NCBI GenBank assembly: GCA_903867585.1 | Contig: CAIPRZ010000091.1 | Coordinates: forward strand, 1 to 11,056 | Origin: an uncultured Chlamydiae bacterium | GTDB lineage: Bacteria; Chlamydiota; Chlamydiia; Chlamydiales; Rhabdochlamydiaceae | DNA length: 11,056 nucleotides | Direction of reading: 5' to 3' | Part shown: in pieces, positions 1 through 6,621 of the stretch | How positions within the stretch are numbered: position 1 is the first letter of the stretch | Layout: each line of letters starts with the position of its first letter | Notes under the pieces: generated by a model | The model's database searches: none | What the model saw: the letters and a program-made list of their open reading frames with translations, nothing else | Told to the model about the DNA's origin: nothing | Translations under genes and position numbers: made by a program

Positions 1-23
1 CCTAGGACTTAAAAATATTTATT

Positions 24-359
24 ATGAAAAATAATTTCACTACTTCCCACTACTTTTTGACTAAAGAAAAAAAGCTTGAAATCCAAGAAGAAAACCAAAT
101 TTATCGAGCCAAAATCCCCTTAAGATTTTATCTCAATCCCTGGGCGCTTCTTAAAAATCTTGTTCTAACCATCATAAAATCTAAAAAAAGGTTAAGAGCC
201 TATTCGGTTTATGATCAAAAAGACAAAAAAACAAAAATCATCTACCTAACTCATAACGAAATCCAACAGGTATGGAATCATCCCGTTGCTGAAAGGGCGA
301 TTAGTAAAACTCCGTCTATCATAAAAAAAGGGATGTCTAAACCTAAAACGCGCAAATAA
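24..359 (+). CDS. Unrecognised small basic protein
   Basis: This encodes a 111-residue protein that I cannot assign to a family. An in-frame TAG at 3-5 lies just upstream and the ATG at 24 is the first one after it, so the gene is probably complete, although no clear Shine-Dalgarno sequence precedes it. The protein is very rich in lysine, especially towards both ends (the C-terminus reads KPKTRK), so it should be strongly basic. One moderately hydrophobic stretch lies around residues 35-52 (PWALLKNLVLTII), too short and too close to charge to call a membrane segment with certainty. The next gene starts 14 bases after its stop and has a good ribosome binding site, so the two are probably co-transcribed. 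A nucleic-acid-binding or secreted role is possible but nothing in the sequence decides it. Confidence 0.6.
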   Translation: MKNNFTTSHYFLTKEKKLEIQEENQIYRAKIPLRFYLNPWALLKNLVLTIIKSKKRLRAYSVYDQKDKKTKIIYLTHNEIQQVWNHPVAERAISKTPSIIKKGMSKPKTRK

Positions 360-360
360 A

Positions 361-367
361 AAAAGGA
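361..367 (+). promoter_or_regulatory. Shine-Dalgarno site of the gene at 374
   Basis: AAAAGGA lies 6 bases upstream of the ATG at 374. It is one of the few strong ribosome binding sites in the window and supports this start. It sits directly after the stop codon of the preceding gene, which fits a polycistronic message. Confidence 0.7.
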
Positions 368-373
368 TTTTTT

Positions 374-1231
374 ATGCCCTTTATTAATGGTAATAATTAT
401 TCCTTCAAAATTGTAGGCGACAATTTAGAGATCTCTAAACAAAATAAAGGGGATGAAAAACCATTATCAATTCGAGTTAAAATTGATGACATCCTAAGTA
501 AAACACCTGAAAAGACCTCAAAAGCAAACGTTATAACGCTATCATCAGCTGATGGCTCTAAAACCTATGAGATTTTTAAAGGAGCGGTTGAAAATCTTTT
601 TTTGCCAGCTCGTAAAGGTTCTGATGCCAGCACTGTGAGAGCAGAAAGTCCCTCCTCTGTTTCATCTGGAGGTAGCTCATCAGCGTCTGTAGCTTCAGCA
701 AAAGAGGTTAGTAAAGCTAAAAAAGCTGAATATAGTGAAGGCCAAATTTATAGAATCACAAGCGCCAATGTTCAACTGGCCTGGATTAAAGAATTAATGA
801 AACCTATTACTAACATAAAAGTCTTAAGTCCTGGTCAATTATCCCTCGAGCCAGAATATGGGGTAAGTCATGAGAAAATTGTCGCCTCCACCTACACGGG
901 GGCCTACAATACTCTTATGGGAAGCTTTCCCTTAGTTAAGTCTTTGAATCCAAGGTTCGATGAATCTAAAGTCACCCCGATGAAAATGGATTTTAGTTAT
1001 TATGTTGAAGCTTGCGATCAGGCGCTGGGTCAAATAGATAAAATGAAAGAGGGTGATGATAAAATGATTGATAAAGCCCTTGTCTCATCAGCCCGGTTTT
1101 TAGCAAGCCGCTTTGATCAAGTAAATAAAGGGACTAAAAAAGATACACATATGTTTACTATCGATAAACATCTTGCTAAATCCCTCACTCCTTTTAGTGA
1201 AAAGTTTTCTCATTTCGGCACGAAATTGTGA
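374..1231 (+). CDS. Unrecognised protein with a Ser/Ala-rich linker
   Basis: This is a 285-residue protein with no family I recognise. It appears to have two parts: an N-terminal region of about 80 residues with alternating polar and hydrophobic residues that looks like a small beta-rich domain, and a C-terminal region from about residue 118 to the end that looks mostly helical. Between them, residues 83-113 form a low-complexity linker dominated by serine and alanine (for example SSVSSGGSSSASVASA). There is no signal peptide and no membrane segment. Flexible Ser-rich linkers are common in secreted effectors of chlamydiae, but that is only suggestive. The stop codon overlaps the GTG start of the methionine sulfoxide reductase gene by four bases (GTGA), so translation of the two is probably coupled. 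The strong Shine-Dalgarno at 361-367 supports the ATG at 374. Confidence 0.7.
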   Translation: MPFINGNNYSFKIVGDNLEISKQNKGDEKPLSIRVKIDDILSKTPEKTSKANVITLSSADGSKTYEIFKGAVENLFLPARKGSDASTVRAESPSSVSSGGSSSASVASAKEVSKAKKAEYSEGQIYRITSANVQLAWIKELMKPITNIKVLSPGQLSLEPEYGVSHEKIVASTYTGAYNTLMGSFPLVKSLNPRFDESKVTPMKMDFSYYVEACDQALGQIDKMKEGDDKMIDKALVSSARFLASRFDQVNKGTKKDTHMFTIDKHLAKSLTPFSEKFSHFGTKL

Positions 1232-2082
1232 ATCGTTATCACCCATTAAATGCCCAAGAGGCCCGCATTATAGAGCATAAAGGGACCGAAGCTCCTTATA
1301 GTGGTATCTATGACAAACAAATGGGAGCTGGTGTTTATGGCTGTAAAAAATGCGATACTCCCCTCTTTATCTCCTCTTCTAAATTTGATTCAGGGTGTGG
1401 ATGGCCAAGTTTCGATGAAGCCATTATGGACCATGTAAAATCTGATCTAGATGCAGATGGAGAAAGAGAAGAGATTGTTTGTAATCACTGCCACGGACAT
1501 TTAGGCCATGTTTTTAAAGGGGAAAGACTTACTTCTAAAAACACAAGACACTGCGTAAATTCAATAAGTATTCGCTTTATCAGCGCCTATAACGAGCAAG
1601 GCTATGAAAGAGCTGTTGTTGCAGGGGGCTGCTTTTGGGGTGTTGATTACTTATTAAAAAAGGAAAAAGGGGTTGTATCAACAGAATCGGGGTATATCGG
1701 AGGTCATGTTGTAAATCCCACTTATGAAGAGGTCTGTTCCCATTTAACCGGCCATGTAGAAGCTTGTGAAGTCTTTTTTGATCCTGAAAAAACAAGTTAT
1801 GAAAAAATCCTTGAAGCTTTTTTTGAGATCCATAATTTTACCCAAAAAGATGGTCAAGGGCCCGATATTGGACCTCAATATCTTTCTAAAATTTATATCT
1901 ATTCCCCCAAACAACAAAAAACAGCTGAAGACCTTATCGAAAAATTAAAAAAGATGGGATATAAAGTGGCCACCACAATTGAATATGGAATGCCTTTTTA
2001 TAAAGCTGAAAACTACCATCAAAATTACTACGAAAAAACTGGCAAAACCCCCTATTGCCATCTCAAAAAGAAGATCTTTTAA
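1228..2082 (+). CDS. msrBA: Bifunctional methionine sulfoxide reductase, MsrB-MsrA fusion
   Basis: This 284-residue enzyme should reduce both epimers of methionine sulfoxide in oxidised proteins in the cytosol, using thioredoxin as donor. The MsrB domain (about 7-118, R-epimer) has both zinc-binding pairs (C39/C42 and C85/C88), the GCGWPSF motif with C57, and the catalytic C109 in RHCVNS. The MsrA domain (about 127-284, S-epimer) has catalytic C135 in GGCFWG, GYIGG at 155-159, and the E-N-Y-H motif near 261-264. C277 near the C-terminus (PYCHL) is a candidate resolving cysteine. The usual MsrA HDPT motif reads HNFT here and is followed by GQGPDIGPQYLS, which I recall from a subset of MsrA proteins. 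The domain order is MsrB first, with almost no linker. The start is GTG, overlapping the previous stop; the next methionine lies inside the MsrB domain, so GTG is the likely start. The stop overlaps the convergent hflX stop. Confidence 0.95.
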   Translation: MNRYHPLNAQEARIIEHKGTEAPYSGIYDKQMGAGVYGCKKCDTPLFISSSKFDSGCGWPSFDEAIMDHVKSDLDADGEREEIVCNHCHGHLGHVFKGERLTSKNTRHCVNSISIRFISAYNEQGYERAVVAGGCFWGVDYLLKKEKGVVSTESGYIGGHVVNPTYEEVCSHLTGHVEACEVFFDPEKTSYEKILEAFFEIHNFTQKDGQGPDIGPQYLSKIYIYSPKQQKTAEDLIEKLKKMGYKVATTIEYGMPFYKAENYHQNYYEKTGKTPYCHLKKKIF

Positions 2083-3413
2083 TCCTCTTTTACAATAAAT
2101 GGCTTGATTTCATGGAGAAGGAGTTTAGGGATTTCAACTGTCATCACTACATCGTTATCCACATAATCTTGTTCCAAGACAAGGGCATCTTTAATCAGCC
2201 TTGAAACCATATCGTAGCGGCTTTGAGGGATTTTAACTTTGACAGTTTGTCTTAAATTGGAAATCTCTGACTGCATGTACTCTAAAAGTTTATCAAAACC
2301 TTCATGAGTTAATGCTGAAATGGGGATCGTTTTAGGAATGGTGAGTTTGAATTTGATAAGCTGTGAACGGTCTTGTAATGCATCCACTTTATTTAAAAGG
2401 GTAAGAGTTGGGATATTTTGACAATCCAGTTCTTTTAAAGTAGCTAAGGTGGCTTCAGCTTGTGAAAACGCTTCAGGATTAGAAATATCTACCACATGAA
2501 GCAAAATATCTGTGTAGTTGATCTCTTCTAAAGTGCTTTTAAAAGCAGCGATCAAGCCATGAGGGATTTTTTTTATAAATCCAACCGTATCAATAAGAAG
2601 TATTTTTTGATGGTTAGGAAGTTCAAAGCTTTTTGTGGTCGTATCAAGGGTGGCAAATAATTTATCCTCTGCAAGAACACCAGCTTGAGTAAGGGCATTT
2701 AAAAGGGTGGATTTACCAGCGTTAGTATAACCGACAATCGCAAAGGTTGGGATTTTAGCTTTTAATCGGGCTTGTCTTTGCGTTTTTCTGGTATTTTCAA
2801 TCCCTTCAAGATCTTCTTTAAGCTGATCGATCCGGCGGCGTAGCATCCTTTTATCAAGCTCAATTTGTTTCTCCCCCTCCCCCTTTAAGTGGGCCCCGCC
2901 GCGGGCACTTTGTCTTGAAAGGTGGGTCCAAAGCCTTCTTAGTCTTGGAAGCTGATAGCGGACTTTAGCAAGCTCAACCTGAAGTCTGGCCTCTTTAGTT
3001 TTAGCATGCTTGGCAAAGACTTCTAAAATCAGTTCGGTCCTATCAATGACTGGAACTTTGATCTCTTGTTCTAAATTGCGTTGCTGATGGGGAGAAATCT
3101 GATCATCAAGGATGACAATATCAATGCCATGCTCTTTGACAAACTGGGCTATCTCTTCAACTTTTCCAGTGCCCATGTAGGTGGCTGCTTCAAACTTTTT
3201 TAATGGAACTATTAATGTAGAATGAACTGCAATCCCATAGGTATCACAAAGTCTATGTAACTCTTCAACTCCACTTTGAGCTACCGTTTTTTCTTCCTGC
3301 TCTTTTTGAAAACCCAAAAGGAGTGAAAGGGTCGCTTTTTCTAGCCCTTGTTGGTGTTTTTGGGTAACCTCGTTTTGACCTTGCATTTCAAGCCTCGTAT
3401 ATAAATCCGTCAT
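2079..3413 (-). CDS. hflX: GTPase HflX
   Basis: HflX is a ribosome-associated GTPase that splits or rescues stalled 70S ribosomes under stress in well-studied bacteria. The 444-residue product, close to the usual family length, has the N-terminal HflX domain (about 45-215) with the IDRT...ILEVFA region and the SARGG...GEGEKQIE segment at 169-185. The GTPase domain follows, with G1 GYTNAGKST at 228-236, TLDTT in the G2 region, G3 DTVGF at 275-279, G4 NKVD at 341-344 and an SAL motif for G5. Two starts are possible. The ATG at 3413 overlaps the upstream phnP-like gene by 26 bases with little ribosome binding signal. The ATG at 3386 (Met10) lies one base after that gene's TGA and has GAGG six bases upstream (3393-3396). 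The second looks better placed, and residues 1-9 carry no conserved motif. It forms an operon with the phnP-like gene, the same pairing as CT380/CT379 in C. trachomatis. Confidence 0.95.
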   Translation of the reverse strand: MTDLYTRLEMQGQNEVTQKHQQGLEKATLSLLLGFQKEQEEKTVAQSGVEELHRLCDTYGIAVHSTLIVPLKKFEAATYMGTGKVEEIAQFVKEHGIDIVILDDQISPHQQRNLEQEIKVPVIDRTELILEVFAKHAKTKEARLQVELAKVRYQLPRLRRLWTHLSRQSARGGAHLKGEGEKQIELDKRMLRRRIDQLKEDLEGIENTRKTQRQARLKAKIPTFAIVGYTNAGKSTLLNALTQAGVLAEDKLFATLDTTTKSFELPNHQKILLIDTVGFIKKIPHGLIAAFKSTLEEINYTDILLHVVDISNPEAFSQAEATLATLKELDCQNIPTLTLLNKVDALQDRSQLIKFKLTIPKTIPISALTHEGFDKLLEYMQSEISNLRQTVKVKIPQSRYDMVSRLIKDALVLEQDYVDNDVVMTVEIPKLLLHEIKPFIVKED

Positions 3414-4158
3414 AGCTCAAAATCACATCATTTTCAAGCTTGGCAGATAGCGTTGTATAATCAATATCATGACCCATATGGGTGATAATCACATTTTTTG
3501 CACCCGTTCTTATTTTTAACTCATAAATTTCATCTAAATTAAGATGGGATTTGTAGCTTCCATAGGGCTTCAGAACGCAAGAAACAATGAGAGTTTCTAT
3601 CCCTTGTAAATGTTGGGCTAGCTTTTCATCGACCGTCTGAATATCTGAAACAAAAGCGATATCATCGATTATAAAACCTGTGACATTCATTCCATTTTGA
3701 ATGTAGGTTATATAACGGTAATGCAATCCTTCAAACTCCCCACTACCCAGATCATCATTCAAAAGTTCTAAAGAAAAAAAAGTATAACCCGGTTTTAAAA
3801 GATAATGACACCTACTTAAAAGACCTGATTCAGTTTTAGCGTGTAGTAAGGTCGGAACAAGCTCCTCTTGAATTAAAGAAAAGACTCTAAGGTCGTCATA
3901 GCCCCCGATGTGATCATGGTGCGCATGGCTTATTAAAACCCCATCTAGTCTTTTTATAGGATGATCTAAAAGTTGAGCTCGAATATCAGGCCCAGGATCT
4001 AAAATAAAAGACTTTCCATTCTTTTCTATTAAATACCCAGTCCTTTGTCTCTTATTGGCTTTTAGCTTTGAGGAGCAAATAGAGCAATGGCAGCCCATTT
4101 GAGGGACCCCTAAAGCTGATCCAGTGCCAAGAAAAGTTACTTTAAGTTTTGATTTCAT
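3388..4158 (-). CDS. phnP: PhnP-like metallo-beta-lactamase-fold hydrolase
   Basis: This 256-residue cytosolic protein belongs to the MBL-fold family that includes E. coli PhnP, a phosphodiesterase; the corresponding C. trachomatis gene is CT380. The metal-binding HAHHDH motif is at 78-83. C23, C25 and C28 match the three cysteines that, with a C-terminal histidine, hold a structural zinc in E. coli PhnP; H227 and H230 in THMGHD are at the right end of the protein to supply it and another metal ligand. The bridging aspartate is probably D172 (VSDIQ). One oddity: where many relatives have an HG pair before the GF motif at about 161-162, this protein reads QNG, with Q154 in the histidine position; H146 could substitute. 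There is no phosphonate gene cluster nearby, so the natural substrate is unknown and is more likely a nucleotide or cyclic phosphate than a phosphonate. It is the first gene of the pair with hflX. Confidence 0.9.
   Translation of the reverse strand: MKSKLKVTFLGTGSALGVPQMGCHCSICSSKLKANKRQRTGYLIEKNGKSFILDPGPDIRAQLLDHPIKRLDGVLISHAHHDHIGGYDDLRVFSLIQEELVPTLLHAKTESGLLSRCHYLLKPGYTFFSLELLNDDLGSGEFEGLHYRYITYIQNGMNVTGFIIDDIAFVSDIQTVDEKLAQHLQGIETLIVSCVLKPYGSYKSHLNLDEIYELKIRTGAKNVIITHMGHDIDYTTLSAKLENDVILSYDGFIYEA
3393..3396 (-). promoter_or_regulatory. Candidate Shine-Dalgarno for the internal hflX start
   Basis: On the minus strand GAGG is followed by six bases and then ATG at 3386, which is Met10 of the longest hflX reading frame. 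The stop of the upstream gene lies between them, giving the arrangement GAGG-CT-TGA-A-ATG, typical of termination-reinitiation coupling. The longer start at 3413 has only a weak GAG nearby. This favours a 435-residue HflX. Confidence 0.5.
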
Positions 4159-4330
4159 AAATTATGATTTTAAAAGGAAATCTCTTTGGTTTTAAAGGAA
4201 AATAGGGAGTTTGTCTTAAATTGAGCCTTATTAAAATAAAATGATCAATTTTTATCACAAAGTAAATATTGAATTGCTAATTAATCATATTAAAAGCTTT
4301 AATAAATGCCGTTTTTAACATTTTAATTGT
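4159..4330. other. Divergent intergenic region, 172 bases
   Basis: This very AT-rich stretch separates the phnP-like gene (minus) from the RING-like gene (plus), so it must hold promoters for both. I see no tRNA or strong hairpin. On the plus strand TTGCTA near 4275 followed about 18 bases later by TTTAAT is a weak promoter candidate for the RING-like gene. Neither flanking gene has a clear Shine-Dalgarno sequence. Confidence 0.5.
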
Positions 4331-5101
4331 ATGAATCCCATTTCACCTATTTCTTCATCTCCTAATTGCCCTATTTGCCTTGATGATAAAAAAGCAGCTA
4401 GTGTTTTATGGCATAGACCTTTGAATTTAAGTCAAAGACCCCATTTAGCTTGTGTGGAGTGTTCATCAAAAATATTTTATGACACTTTTATTAAAGAGCC
4501 GGCTCCAAAAGTACTTAAATGCCCAGAATGTCGTGAAATAATTCCGATTAAACTGGAAACCATTAAAGATTATACCTGGCTAAAAATGACCTTGTCTATC
4601 GCCGTTACGTCATTTGTTTTTAAGTTGGCTATTTTTCCCTATTTGCAATCTCAATTTAATTGTATTGAAACTAAACAAGACTTAATTTTAAGTCTTCAGA
4701 CCTCCTTATTAATTAATTTATTTTTTGACAATGTGACGTTGCTTTCAGGAATTAAGATGGCTATACAACTTCCTGGAAATGATCATGACAAAGGATTCCG
4801 TTTATTCTTAACAGCACTACAAATTGGTTGTCTTTCCGCAGCAGAGTTTTTAGAAAATTATTCCAAAAAGAATTTTTTACTTACGCTTGAGGATCCAATT
4901 TCTGAGACTGTTTTTTCTAAAATGGATGACTATGCCTATATCAATAATAAATTAACCCCCCTCATGCTTTTAGCTTTTGGATTGCCCTTATTGATTAACT
5001 ATTTTGCGGTGCAAAAAAAAACTAAATTCGAATTTTCATCTCTTGAATCTGTAAAAGAGGCTTTAATACAAAACCCCCAATTGATACTTAATAGAAGCTA
5101 G
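4331..5101 (+). CDS. RING-like zinc-finger membrane protein, possible effector
   Basis: This encodes a 256-residue protein whose N-terminus resembles a RING or U-box finger, the fold of eukaryotic E3 ubiquitin ligases. The visible cluster is C13-x2-C16 (CPICLDD), H38-x2-C41-x2-C44, and C64-x2-C67 (CPEC). The cysteine that normally precedes the histidine is absent; H28 could take its place, so the finger is atypical. After it come about four hydrophobic segments, roughly residues 86-104, 117-136, 156-173 and 207-226, so the protein is probably membrane-bound with the finger at one end. The start is the only plausible ATG, although no Shine-Dalgarno sequence is visible. RING and U-box proteins without a bacterial role are typical of secreted effectors of amoeba-associated bacteria, including chlamydiae, so action in the host on an inclusion or host membrane is an inference. 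The stop codon overlaps that of the convergent photolyase gene by four bases. Confidence 0.7.
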   Translation: MNPISPISSSPNCPICLDDKKAASVLWHRPLNLSQRPHLACVECSSKIFYDTFIKEPAPKVLKCPECREIIPIKLETIKDYTWLKMTLSIAVTSFVFKLAIFPYLQSQFNCIETKQDLILSLQTSLLINLFFDNVTLLSGIKMAIQLPGNDHDKGFRLFLTALQIGCLSAAEFLENYSKKNFLLTLEDPISETVFSKMDDYAYINNKLTPLMLLAFGLPLLINYFAVQKKTKFEFSSLESVKEALIQNPQLILNRS

Positions 5102-6597
5102 AGTGGTTTTTTGCTTGAGAGTTTTTTCTTTATAGATTCAGCTTTTTCAAGGATCTGTTTTTGATCTTTAGTGGGTTTATCATCCCAGATTTTTACCATA
5201 AGAGCCATGCGGGGATTTTTTTTGAAATCCTTTTTATGCTCATCAATAAAGTTCCAATATAAAGAATTAAATGGGCAACTATCCTCATCAAGGGTGGTTT
5301 TTGCTTCATATTTGCAGTTTGAGCAATAGTTTGACATTTTTTGGATATAGCCTGCACTTGAGGCGTAGGGCTTTGTCGCAATCATCCCCCCATCAGCATA
5401 TAAGGAGAGGCCTAAAACATTGGGAGTTACCACCCAATCAAACGCATCTAAATAACCAAAAAAATACCAGTCATTGACCTCTTGTGGTGAAATACCAGCA
5501 ATCAGCGCAAAATTACCGGTGATCATGAGACGCTGAATATGGTGATTGATCCCATCATCAATGACAGCTTGTACCGATTCTTGGATACATCTCATATCGG
5601 TTTTTGCATCCCAATAAAAATCGGGAAGTTTTCCTTTAGCTTCAAAAAAATTAAGCTTTCTATATTTAGGCATGTTGGCTTTATACACCTGGTGGACATA
5701 CTCCCTCCAACCAAGGATTTGTCTTATAAAGCCTTCACATGAAGCCAGCGTCACCTTTTTTTTGTGATAGGCCTCTTCAGCTTTTTCTATGACCTCAAGG
5801 GGACTAAGAACAGAGATATTTAAAAGAGGCGATAGTAAGGAATGAAAAAGCTCTCTTTGTCCAATTAGCATCGCATCTTGATAGGGGCCAAAAAGCTTTA
5901 ATTTATGTTCGATAAAATCATCAAGGGCTTTAAGGGCCTCTTTTCTTGTAACAGGCCAATCAAATCCCTCAAGCTTTCCAAAATTTTTGGGGAACCGTTT
6001 TTCAACCTCTTTAATGACCTCTAAAGTAATTTTATCAGGCTTTATAGAAATTTTATGGGGTACTTTAAGATCGGAGGGCGCTTTTTGCCTATTTTCCTTA
6101 TCAAAATTCCAAAGACCTCCGAGGGGTTTTTGACCACTCATTAAAATCCCAGTTTTTTTACGCATGAAGCGGTAAAATGTTTCCATTAAGGGAGGTTTTT
6201 GAAAATTAAATTCATCCTCTTCATATAAAAAATCCTCACTAGGATGAACTTGTAATTCGATCTCATGCTTTTTACAAAGTTTTTTGATCTCATCTAAAAC
6301 TCCCCATTCAGAAGGTTCTAAAACATGAAGGAGGGTAATTTTATCTTTGGCTTTAAGCTCTTTAAAAACCTGATCTTGATTGTCGCACATAGGATAGTAG
6401 ATGACATCAATACCCTCCTTTAAAAGCTCATCGCTAAAATGGCGCATAGCTGAAAAATGAAGAACGATTTTTTTCTTATGATGGGGAAGTTCATCAGCCC
6501 AATCGGTGGCTTCGATCATCACAATAGTCTTAGCATTTTTTATAATAGAAAAATCGTGACTTAGTTGGTTACGGAGAACTAAGGAGGCTTCTTTCAT
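5098..6597 (-). CDS. PhrB-type iron-sulfur photolyase/cryptochrome
   Basis: This 499-residue protein belongs to the FeS-BCP group of the cryptochrome/photolyase family, also called deoxyribodipyrimidine photolyase-related proteins. Agrobacterium PhrB, about 507 residues, is a (6-4) photolyase that repairs UV lesions with light, FAD, a ribolumazine antenna and a [4Fe-4S] cluster. Four cysteines, C337, C425, C428 and C441, have the spacing 88-3-13, the same as the cluster ligands of PhrB as I recall them (C350, C438, C441, C454). The N-terminus LVLRNQLSHDFS matches the LVLGDQLS-like start of the family, and the C-terminal half has the conserved FIRQILGWREYVHQVY, NHHIQRLMITGNFAL and GYLDAFDWVVTPNV segments around FAD. 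The start has a weak purine-rich site. The gene lies 24 bases downstream of the FAD oxidoreductase and is probably the last gene of the mdh operon. Photolyase and signalling cryptochrome cannot be told apart here; repair is more likely. Confidence 0.93.
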   Translation of the reverse strand: MKEASLVLRNQLSHDFSIIKNAKTIVMIEATDWADELPHHKKKIVLHFSAMRHFSDELLKEGIDVIYYPMCDNQDQVFKELKAKDKITLLHVLEPSEWGVLDEIKKLCKKHEIELQVHPSEDFLYEEDEFNFQKPPLMETFYRFMRKKTGILMSGQKPLGGLWNFDKENRQKAPSDLKVPHKISIKPDKITLEVIKEVEKRFPKNFGKLEGFDWPVTRKEALKALDDFIEHKLKLFGPYQDAMLIGQRELFHSLLSPLLNISVLSPLEVIEKAEEAYHKKKVTLASCEGFIRQILGWREYVHQVYKANMPKYRKLNFFEAKGKLPDFYWDAKTDMRCIQESVQAVIDDGINHHIQRLMITGNFALIAGISPQEVNDWYFFGYLDAFDWVVTPNVLGLSLYADGGMIATKPYASSAGYIQKMSNYCSNCKYEAKTTLDEDSCPFNSLYWNFIDEHKKDFKKNPRMALMVKIWDDKPTKDQKQILEKAESIKKKLSSKKPL

Positions 6598-6621
6598 AAA
6601 AATCTCTCTATTTTCTCATCT

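Noticed and set aside
1580..1795. Minus-strand reading frame inside msrBA
   Set aside because: It is a shadow of the well-supported MsrBA coding frame and has no recognisable domain.
4159..4330. Possible tRNA or small RNA in the AT-rich gap
   Set aside because: No cloverleaf, T-loop consensus or stable hairpin could be found by eye.
5193..5742. Several short reading frames within the photolyase gene
   Set aside because: All lie inside the conserved photolyase frame in other frames and show no family features.
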